A stretch of DNA of 64,000 nt, from positions 1-64,000 of the forward strand of contig CAWIHF010000006.1 in assembly GCA_963835885.1 (NCBI GenBank), written 5' to 3'. The notes beneath the pieces were generated by a model, which did not search any database, was not told the DNA's origin, and saw only the letters and a list, made by a program, of their open reading frames with translations. Source of the stretch: Roseiarcus sp963835885. Its GTDB lineage: Bacteria > Pseudomonadota > Alphaproteobacteria > Rhizobiales > Beijerinckiaceae. Both the position numbers and the translations under genes were made by a program. Of this stretch, positions 9,082-16,763 are shown piece after piece. Position 1 is the first letter of the stretch. Every line of letters begins with the position of its first letter.

Positions 9082-10167
9082 TCATGCCGCCGCCTCTTCC
9101 TCCGGAACCTCGAGTTGCCGGTGAAGCGCGATCCCGCGCAACTGAATTACGCCTTCAATTGCGCCCGTCAGCAATTGCATGCGTATTTCGACCGGCTTGG
9201 ACGGATCTTCGATCTCGAACTGAATCTGGCAGCGGTAGACGCCGTGGGCCGGCAATTTCGCCTGTACAATCGACAGGACCTTCGCCGCAAACACGTCCAC
9301 CGCAATCTGGTTGTCGGAGTAGCAATCTTGCACTTCAAACGAGATGTCGACGATCCAGGCGCCGGCCGGCAACGCGAAATACGGGCCGAAGTAAATATAT
9401 CTCGCCGGCCCGGTCAAATCGATCGCGCCAATCGTCAGCCGATCCGGGAATTCCGGCCGAAGGAGGGCGTAAACCGGCCACTCCAATTTCTCCAGCGGCC
9501 GGCCGCGGGCGACGGCGTCATATTGGGGGGCGAGAAAGTCGATGAGTTCCCACTCCAGCGGGCTCCTCTCCTCAAGCGCGGCGCGGCCAGCTTTGGCGGT
9601 CTTGTCGACGGCAGCGACCTCGCGAGTGATATAGTCGCCGAGCGTCGCCTCCGGCTCCTCTGCGAAACCAAGGAACTGGAGGGCCTCTCGCACGAAGTCG
9701 TCCTTCGCCGGCAAGCGGTAGAAAGCCGCGAATTTGGCGACCAGGCTCGCGAGCGTCTCCTTGTTCGGATCGCCGACGAACAGAGACAGCGGAGGGGGGG
9801 CGACCACCGCCGGTTCGATATTGACCAGCCCCATCGTCGCAAAGCGCGCCGCCTCAACGCCGCCGAAGCCCCGCGAAACCACGGAGAGCAGAGCGACAGT
9901 GGAGAAATCGTCAATGCAGATTACGACTGGCGCTTCCAAATTGTAGAACGTCGCAAGCATATCCGGCTCGGGATAGTCGGATGAAAGAACGACGGGCTTA
10001 TCTTTCAGCGTCGCTCTGTCGGGAAATTTCTCGCGCAGCGTTTTCAGCGAATTGGCGATAACGACCACGTGCTCGCCCATCGTGACCTGCACGAGCGCCC
10101 GTACGATATTGAGAATAGCGTGAAGCTTGGGCGACGGCGTCCCGACGATCGAAAGAAGGCGGCTCAT
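9082..10167 (-). CDS. Uncharacterised glycan-locus protein with C-terminal GPY module
   Basis: 361 aa from ATG 10167; the frame runs to 10254, but that extension has no homologous look. The N-terminal two-thirds (IVGTPSPKLHAILNIVRAL, PVVLSSDYPEPDM, APVVICIDDFSTVALLSVV) look like an alpha/beta fold that I do not recognise. A GT- or sulfotransferase-related nucleotide-binding fold is possible. The C-terminal ~110 aa contain YIYFGPYFALPAGAW, the recurring module. It lies upstream of, and in the same direction as, the GT9/GT4 run, about 240 nt ahead of the probable ATG at 8930, so it may be the first gene of that operon. Confidence 0.5.
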   Translation of the reverse strand: MSRLLSIVGTPSPKLHAILNIVRALVQVTMGEHVVVIANSLKTLREKFPDRATLKDKPVVLSSDYPEPDMLATFYNLEAPVVICIDDFSTVALLSVVSRGFGGVEAARFATMGLVNIEPAVVAPPPLSLFVGDPNKETLASLVAKFAAFYRLPAKDDFVREALQFLGFAEEPEATLGDYITREVAAVDKTAKAGRAALEERSPLEWELIDFLAPQYDAVARGRPLEKLEWPVYALLRPEFPDRLTIGAIDLTGPARYIYFGPYFALPAGAWIVDISFEVQDCYSDNQIAVDVFAAKVLSIVQAKLPAHGVYRCQIQFEIEDPSKPVEIRMQLLTGAIEGVIQLRGIALHRQLEVPEEEAAA

Positions 10168-10654
10168 CGGCCAGCGTGTAACGGAAACGGGGGTCCCTGT
10201 GAAGCCGCGGGGCGAACACCGTTTACAAAGCAGCGGCCCTTCTGATCGTCGCAAAGGGGATCATCGGCGGCGCCCGAATCGAGGACGATCCGGCGCAGGC
10301 GGACCCGAAGGGCTTCGAGGAAGATCGTCACGAACAGCGCCTCAATTGCGGTTCCGTCATGGCCTTTCCTGTGATAGCGGGTTTCGGCCTCGAAGGAGAG
10401 CCGGTTGAGCGTCGACTTGCCAGCCAGCTGGGCGCTCTGTCTTTGCGCCTCGCCGCAACTTTGCCCGCCAACTGACGCGCGGGTAGCGGTCATCCCGCCG
10501 CGAAATAAGCGGTGGATCGGCGCCAAAGCCGGCGAAAATCGCAAAAATTGGCGCCAGTCGGTGAAGTCGGGTTAGAATTTCGAACTGTCGAAGATGAGTT
10601 TGAGGGAGTCGTTGGCCGGACATTGGTCGTTGCCTGCTGCTCATCCGCTCGGCA
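10168..10654. other. Divergent intergenic region
   Basis: This lies between the minus-strand run and the plus-strand methyltransferase gene. A minus-strand frame at 10164-10544 is open but shows no motif and is not supported. The region should hold divergent promoters. I see no convincing -35/-10 pair or hairpin. Confidence 0.4.
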
Positions 10655-11554
10655 ATGTCGCCAACCTGCACTCAGCGCGGAAGACGTCAATTGGCCAAAT
10701 CACGAAAATCGATAACGACGCAGAAGCAGCTGAACAAAGGTGACCAGAGGGTCGTCGCGCTGCTCGACCGGATTACGGGCGAAGGGGAGGGCCGGGCCGT
10801 CTTGGCTCGACTGCTGAAGCGGGGCGAGTCGGCGGATCGAGTGGCCGATGAGATCGCGCGCTCGGCCGCCTTCGAGCATCTATACAAGCGAGGGCGGACC
10901 CTTGATGTCGGCGTAGAGGGCGGAAAAGAGGCCAACCCAGCGCTCGTCGGCCTGCCGGAGCTTCCATCGGAACTGTCCTTCGACGAGCAATACCGTCAAT
11001 ATTTTCGCCCGAAGCTCGGTACACGTGCCGATGGTTTCGACATCCTGTTTCGATCGCTTCTGGAGCTCGGCCGGAGCCTGCTCGTCGTCGAGACAGGGTC
11101 CTTGCGGATACCGGGCAATTGGGAAGGCGACGGGCAGAGCACGTTCATGTTTGACGCGCTTGTTCGTGCGTGTGGCGGCGTCCTGCTCTCGGTCGATGTC
11201 ACGAACGAAAGCGTCGACAGCGCGAGAAAAGCCTGCAGCTCGGCGACCCAGGTGATCGAAAATGATTCCGTCTCGGCCTTGCACGCTCTGACACAGATCG
11301 TTTCGAAGCGGATTGACCTCTTGTATTTGGATTCGTTCGACCTTGATCCGAGGAACCCGATGCCAAGCGCGATCCATCATGCGCTGGAGCTGACCGCAGC
11401 CCGCCCGCTGATCGGTCCAGGCACGATAATTTGCGTCGATGATTATGCGGTCGGGTCGACCGGCGGCAAAGGCATGATCGTCGACCGATTCTTGCGCAAT
11501 ATCCGAGCCAAAGTCCTGTACAGCGGTTACCAAAAAATCTGGCGGATGGTCTGA
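10655..11554 (+). CDS. DUF4214-like domain plus SAM methyltransferase-like protein
   Basis: Up to 299 aa. Residues ~25-85 (QRVVALLDRITGEGEGRAVLARLLKRG...SAAFEHLYKRG) resemble a divergent DUF4214 module. The rest looks like a Methyltransf_24/cephalosporin-hydroxylase-type Rossmann protein. LLVVETGSLRIPGNWEGDGQST is the SAM loop, VLLSVDVTNESV the beta-2 acidic end, IDLLYLDSFDLD the metal-associated D motif, and IICVDDYAVG a DDY analogous to TylF. It is the only plus-strand gene between two minus-strand glycan runs. A TTG near 10694 is an alternative start. Probable role: sugar or glycan methylation. Confidence 0.6.
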   Translation: MSPTCTQRGRRQLAKSRKSITTQKQLNKGDQRVVALLDRITGEGEGRAVLARLLKRGESADRVADEIARSAAFEHLYKRGRTLDVGVEGGKEANPALVGLPELPSELSFDEQYRQYFRPKLGTRADGFDILFRSLLELGRSLLVVETGSLRIPGNWEGDGQSTFMFDALVRACGGVLLSVDVTNESVDSARKACSSATQVIENDSVSALHALTQIVSKRIDLLYLDSFDLDPRNPMPSAIHHALELTAARPLIGPGTIICVDDYAVGSTGGKGMIVDRFLRNIRAKVLYSGYQKIWRMV

Positions 11555-11668
11555 ACCACGGACAGCGCGATGCGGACACCATCGAGGCCAGATCCCCTTT
11601 GCAATCTATGGATGAGGAACCGCTGATCAGCAGTCGGGAGTTTGAGATCGACGAATATCCAGCTGCAG

Positions 11669-13118
11669 TCAAAGGTGTGCCTGTCTGACGATCGACAGCA
11701 ACTCCGGCTCGAGAAGCGCAAGAACGTCAGATGGATGAATGCGGGTCAAACAGACGTGACCGTTCCTGCAGTCGGCGAGGTTTACCAGGTGGCATGGTGC
11801 GCAAGCCTCGTCTCGGTATATCCAAGAGACATTTTTACCGATTGGTCCCCACTCGAGCGGATGATTGGTTCCTGCGTAGACACCGACTGTCCGCACGCCG
11901 ACCTTTCCGGCAAAATGGGTCGTGCCACTGTTGTTTCCAATAAAGATGTCCAGCCGCTTCAGCAGGGGGCCAAGCTCGTGGAGCTTAGTTTTTCCGCAAA
12001 CGTCGTGTTCCGAGCCAGCCAGTCCGAGCCGGTCGCAGGCGGCCTGAGCTTCTTCCTGATCACTCTCGGCGCCAATGAAGACCAGTTTCACTTCGTGGAG
12101 CTCAATCAGCCCATAGCTATGCCGACCAAGACGAAGCCTTCCGACCTCCACTGATCAAGGCGGCCTAAAATCGCCAGGAGTTCATCAGGCAATGAGGACT
12201 CCTCGGTGAGCCTCTGCAAATCGCCCGTTCCGATCCCTTGGCAGCCAAGTGCAAATGGCCAAGCGTTAGAAAAAAGCTGGGCGACGTGAAGCGGGAAGCG
12301 CCCCAATTCAACGAAGTAGTGCGCGGGCCACTTCCTGATGCGTGAGTTACCGCCCAGCAACCGTTCGTCGCGGCTCACTCCGCAGTCCTTCGGCGACCTC
12401 GCGCCGTCAACTTCTAGTTCTAACCACACCTCTGGCGGTCGAGCGGTAAACACCGCTTTGTCTTGGACCGGCTGCGGCGGCGTGATCGAAGGCACGATCG
12501 ATCCCGTTGGCAAATTTCCGAACCCGTTATGTGTATCTCGTTTGAGCCGCTAATATTTGGCGCTCGGACCACGGCAAGATGACGTCGAGGTAGGGAACGA
12601 GCTGAGTTCCCGTACCCTGCGCGAATCGTCGCGTCGATCGATCTCAAGATGTGGCGTGTGTCGCGATCGTAGCGCAGGTCGATGGCGAGGTCATAAGATC
12701 CGAGGCTCAAGTGTTCGAGCTCCTCCAAGCCTTTCGTGACAAAGCCTGCGGCGACGATTGGATCGCCCTGGAATTCGCTAATCTCATGGAAGAAATTCAC
12801 TCCGTGGACAGCGTCGAACCATCCCAACCGCCGCGCAAGCTCGACGTTCCATTTGCCGCAGATCAGCTCCAACCGAGCGTCAGGAAACGACCGCTTTAGG
12901 ATCGAGAAGGCCTCATCGGCAATGAGCAGATCGCCGATGTGGTCGACCTTCAAAACCAGTATTCTGCGGGCGGTGGGCTTGTCGCGCAGTCTCCCAAAGC
13001 GGTCGATCCATTGCCCAGGTCGCGATGTCAGCAGTTTGTCGTCCCGCTCAGCACTTTGCGGGGCCTCCAGCCGAGATCGGACTGCTGGAAGCGTGTCGTT
13101 CTCAATGCGATCAGACAA
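11669..13118 (-). pseudogene. GT9 glycosyltransferase gene broken by several frameshifts
   Basis: A complete GT9 gene can be traced only by changing frame at least three times. The N-half lies at 13118-~12620 (ILVLKVDHIGDLLIADEAF, LELICGKWN, YDLAIDLRYDRDTR). A middle piece at ~12620-12545 gives PYLDVILPWSERQ in another frame. 12513-~12130 holds LLGGNSRIRKWPAHYF, and 12151-11669 holds the donor half (LDIFIGNNSGTTHFAGKVGV, HPLEWGPIG, CAPCHLVNLADCRNGHVCL). Unlike its neighbours it seems to lack the large inserted domain. The number of breaks and loss of readable linker suggest a decayed paralog, though indel errors occur elsewhere in this window. Confidence 0.7.
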
Positions 13119-13186
13119 CGTCAGAACACTCCGAGGGCTGCAGCGGCGACCTTGGGGATAAGCACACTACTACGACGGCACTGCAT

Positions 13187-13774
13187 TCATTTACCTAAAA
13201 CGGATGGTGGAGCAGCGTTTTTCGATCCCTCTCTACAAGACCAAGAGTTTCCAGAGGCAACATTCCCTCTTATCTTGTCAAAACGCCGGAAAACGTCAGA
13301 CGGCAGCATTTCTGCCATGCAGACGAGACCGTTTGGGCAGCGCTCCCGACCGAGTCCGCACGGCGCGCAGGGAAGCGTCATAGCCATTGTCACAACGTTC
13401 GGACCGCGGGGCATCCACTCGTTGACAGCATGGCTTCCGGCAAACAGGCACAGCGTCCAGCGCCCTCGCGTCGCGGCGAGGTGGGCAACTTCCGAATTGT
13501 TGGCGACAACGTAAGCCGCCGCGTCGATGGCCCGGGCGAGGCGGGTCCAACTCCATACGCCGCACGCATTGATCACGTCTTCTGACGACAGGCCCCGCAC
13601 TAGATCGTTTGCTGGCGCGCGCTGCGCGCGCGTCCCGACCACGACGACGGGAAGCCCGTGCTCGCGCACGATGAATTCTGCGAGCTCGCGAAAATGGGCC
13701 AACGGCCATTCGTTCACCCGTTCGCGGGCGAACGGCGACAAAATCACTTGAGGTTTTTCGCCTTGTGTGGTCAC
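13187..13774 (-). CDS. GT9 C-terminal half, separate cistron, copy 2
   Basis: 195 aa, closely similar to copy 1 (6612-7154). It has VILSPFARERVNEWPLAHFREL, VVVVGTRAQRAPANDLVRGLSS, YVVANNSEVAHLAATRGRWTLCLFAGS and PCAPCGLGRERCPNGLVCM. The conserved NNSG of the donor loop is NNSE here, which may affect donor binding. It starts with GTG at 13774, whose last two bases begin the TGA stop of the upstream half (GTGA overlap), exactly as in copy 1. The C-terminus runs about 17 residues beyond copy 1 into unrelated sequence. Confidence 0.7.
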   Translation of the reverse strand: MTTQGEKPQVILSPFARERVNEWPLAHFRELAEFIVREHGLPVVVVGTRAQRAPANDLVRGLSSEDVINACGVWSWTRLARAIDAAAYVVANNSEVAHLAATRGRWTLCLFAGSHAVNEWMPRGPNVVTMAMTLPCAPCGLGRERCPNGLVCMAEMLPSDVFRRFDKIRGNVASGNSWSCREGSKNAAPPSVLGK

Positions 13775-15596
13775 GCGAGGGTCGCCTCGTATGGGTCGTG
13801 CAATCGCAGCTGCACGAGATGAGCGAGGAGGGCCATGGCCTCGCGCTGATGCACAGCGCGCATTACGGCCGGGCGAATATATCGAATTCCAGAGAAGCGG
13901 AACGGCTTCACTTCAACGGCTGGGCGACCAACTAGCCGAAATTCGAAACTATTGACACGCGTTTCAGTATTGAACTGAAACCGGGGACGCCGAGCCCGAA
14001 CGACCGGGAGGGAGCCTACGAGAAGGGTCCGCGTGCCCGAGTCTGTCATGATGTCGAAAGAAATCTCAAAATCTTCAACGATCGGCTCGATGAGGCATTC
14101 GAACTGATACCGTCCCGGGTTCAAGGTCTGGTACGGTCCCCACAATAGGTGCTCAGTCTCCCGCGCAGTGAACGGCGCGTCAGCGACGATTTCGTGCGAG
14201 CGGTGCGTGTAAATTGTGGTGAGAAACTGATCCGCAGAGAACATGCCCGCCTCCGTTCGATCATCGATACTTGCGGCAGCCGTATTCAGCCTGATGGAAA
14301 GCCATGGAAAGGAATCGTAACGATCGAAACCCGCCCGGTTGCGTGCACTGATCGCCTGCAGGACTTCGCGCGTGTCGTCATCGAGTTCGTAGATCAATGG
14401 CCAAGTCGTAGGGTTCAGCGCCGACAAGCTCAGAGAGCCTTTCTTGGAGAATCCCTGAGAACGGCGCCGGCTCGACTGTATTGTCCTCGGAAAGGAAATC
14501 GAACTCGATGATCTGGTCGAAACAGCCAGAACTATTTGCCTCAGCGACGTTCCACGATCCGCAGACCAACGTGATGTGAGCCGCGCTATATGCATCGCGT
14601 AGAATCTTGAACGCTTCAGTGGCGAGAAGAAAATCACCCCGATGGTCTAGCTTTAACAGAATAACTCGGTTTATAGCCTGACGATCCGGCGCGATAACGC
14701 GAATTGGCCCGGGTCCTCGAGTCTCTAGTTTAACAACGCGTACGGGCTTCGAGTTCGGCGGCAAAGGTATCCTCGTCTTCGTCTACTTCGGAGCGCCAGG
14801 CCGGCCGTGCCAGCTTCTCGACCGCCAAGACAATGTCCTGACCGCCATCGACGTCTTTGTTTAGGCCGGCGACATATTCGTATCCGGCGTCGTTTTCCCC
14901 CAGGAAACGAACGCGGTATTGGCAAGGATCGAGCGCCTCTTCGATGTCCGCAAGCAGAGTGTTAGCCGTGTAAAAGCGGCGATGCGAGCGATTGCGGCGC
15001 GATGGAAGCCTTAATTTGCGCTCGTACAGAAATTGATGCGGGACGGTAACGATTAATATTCCGCCCACGCGCAGCTTTGTGAAGCAAAGATTCAGAAATT
15101 GTCGCGTTTCTGGAAGGAATTGCAGCAGGTTATGAAGCAAAATAGTCTTCAGCTCATCGTTCAATCCCCGCAACGTAGCACGCGCCTCAGCCGCGTCGCT
15201 CGAGCTGATTTCGAAGGTCCAAGGAGAAGGAAAAAGGAACCCGCCGAATTCGTCACCCGTCGCTCGAAGTTCGACGCCAGGTTCCTCAGTCAAGGCTCGG
15301 CGCAACTCATCTTGCGCCAGCATGAACTTCGCCAAACTCCGTTCTCTGAGCAGCAACGATTGCATCCGCGAGTCACTGATTTCGATGCGGCCGGCTCGAT
15401 CCGCATTCGGGTCGTCGAGGCGTCCAAAGCCAAAGCCCTGGGCGCCGCCGACGGGGTCATCGGCGCGCTGTCGAGCGGGATTTGTCACTCCCCAGAGGTC
15501 GACCCTGCTAGCGTCCCGCAACAAGGTCGGAGCCGCAAAAGCTGCCGCCTTCAGTGACCCACGGAAACCAAACCGCCGTATCTCTAGGTCGACCAT
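13771..15596 (-). CDS. Methyltransferase-like/GT9 N-half/GPY-module protein, copy 2, with two frameshifts
   Basis: This is the paralog of 7151-8785. 15596-~14770 gives MVDLEIRRFGFRG..., the methyltransferase-like part (GGILIVTVPHQFLYERKLRLP, HRRFYTANTLLADIEEALDPC). 14764-~14390 gives the GT9 acceptor half (ILLKLDHRGDFLLATEAFKIL, ITLVCGSWN, YDLAIDLR). ~14390-13771 gives DDDTREVLQAI, the LLWGPYQTLNPGRYQ module and a C-terminus matching copy 1 (HQREAMALLAHLVQLRLHD). Frame changes fall near 14770 and near 14390. At 14390 one extra base converts the copy-1-like LRLxxDTR into LRTR and a stop. Either one-base sequence errors or early decay. Confidence 0.65.
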
Positions 15597-15803
15597 TGAA
15601 ATTCACCCATCTTTCCTAGCCCCGCGAGGCGGATGCGCCATTGAGGCGAAGACTGGAGCGGCGTCTGACGGTGCGCGGTCGGATTGAACGCCAAGCAGCC
15701 GCCCGCGTCGGAACTTCGAGGCTGTTGGCGACGCGGCATAGGTGCATGACGCCGGCCGGCGAGACTCCCTGCTCCGCCAGCGAACGGGCATTTGAGCGCT
15801 CCA
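15597..15803. other. Short intergenic region within the minus-strand run
   Basis: There are 207 bases between the FkbM-like gene and copy 2. Several overlapping minus-strand frames are open but none carries a recognisable motif. No terminator or promoter stands out. Confidence 0.35.
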
Positions 15804-16763
15804 CTAGCGGCGAACGAGGAATACACTCCGCTCGGTCGAGAGCGCAACTTTATAGCTCTTTGCCATCACGTCGCGAAATCCCAGCTGCGAGAGGTCGGTC
15901 CAGTTCAGGGGGGGCTCGAGTTCCGCGATGATCAGAGCCGGACGATAATCACTCGTTCCGATCAAATCGTTGATCACTTCAGCAGGCCGGACACCCTTGC
16001 TTACGGCCAGAACCTCGAAATCGGTTGGGACGTTCGCTCCGACGAGGACGGAGCCCAACGAGGATTGGCGGGAGCCAACTTCATTCAACTCGGCGAGGCC
16101 GAAAACTCCCCCGGCTTGCCACCCTGTTTCAGGAGGATGGGCGGTCGCGAAGCCCACGCGGGTCTGAATTAGCTCAAAGTCGGTGCCGGAAAAGCGCGCC
16201 TCGATGGTCGAACTCAATTCGGAAGGCGGTTCGATCACAATCCCTCGCCAACCTGAGAGCGTCAGAAAGTCAATTGAGAACGACGTACTAGGCGTCGGAA
16301 GGCCAACCTCCACTATCAGTCCGCGGCCGTTCGCCTCTAGGAACAGCCGAAGCATCGCAATAAACTCGCCGTGCGGGGAGTGATCGACAAGCACCCGTTC
16401 CGCGATGTTGGCCGGCAACAATCGATTTTGGTGCTCAGCGCTGTTGTAGAGAGCCGCTGCTACGTCGTTCAGCACATCGCGCCTCGAATTTGCGCTAATC
16501 CGGTCCACCAGCTGGGCGCGGACGTCGCCGTCGGGCAATCTGCCTAAGGCGGCAAAGTGGATCGCGTCTATCGCTTGATCCTCCGTGAAATAAGGCCTTT
16601 GCCGTTCGCGGCTGCCGAGAAGCTCTTCTATCAGAGCCGACAATTCGAGGTTCGCCTCCTCAAGCATGCGAACGTAGTAAGCGCGCGTCTCCGGATCGGC
16701 CGCTCTGCCCAAGATACCGAGATGTAGAGCGTCGAAGAGCGACTTAGCTGAATAATTCGACAT
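15804..16763 (-). CDS. DUF4214 repeats plus FkbM-like methyltransferase domain
   Basis: 319 aa from ATG 16763. Two DUF4214-type repeats lead: LFDALHLGILGRAADPETRAYYVRML near residue 8 and AIDAIHFAALGRLPDGDVRAQLVDRI near 60. A C-terminal domain follows that resembles a divergent FkbM methyltransferase: GLIVEVGLPTPSTSF in the SAM-loop position, WRGIVIEPPSEL, and ALIIAELEPPLNW. The canonical GxGxG is degenerate (EVGLPTP), so SAM binding is uncertain. Its start overlaps the end of the upstream 700-aa GT9 gene by 20 nt, implying coupled translation. Probable role: glycan modification. Confidence 0.6.
   Translation of the reverse strand: MSNYSAKSLFDALHLGILGRAADPETRAYYVRMLEEANLELSALIEELLGSRERQRPYFTEDQAIDAIHFAALGRLPDGDVRAQLVDRISANSRRDVLNDVAAALYNSAEHQNRLLPANIAERVLVDHSPHGEFIAMLRLFLEANGRGLIVEVGLPTPSTSFSIDFLTLSGWRGIVIEPPSELSSTIEARFSGTDFELIQTRVGFATAHPPETGWQAGGVFGLAELNEVGSRQSSLGSVLVGANVPTDFEVLAVSKGVRPAEVINDLIGTSDYRPALIIAELEPPLNWTDLSQLGFRDVMAKSYKVALSTERSVFLVRR

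Noticed and set aside
10164..10544. Minus-strand open frame of 126 codons
   Set aside because: No recognisable motif, overlaps the start of the neighbouring gene and lies in a likely promoter region.
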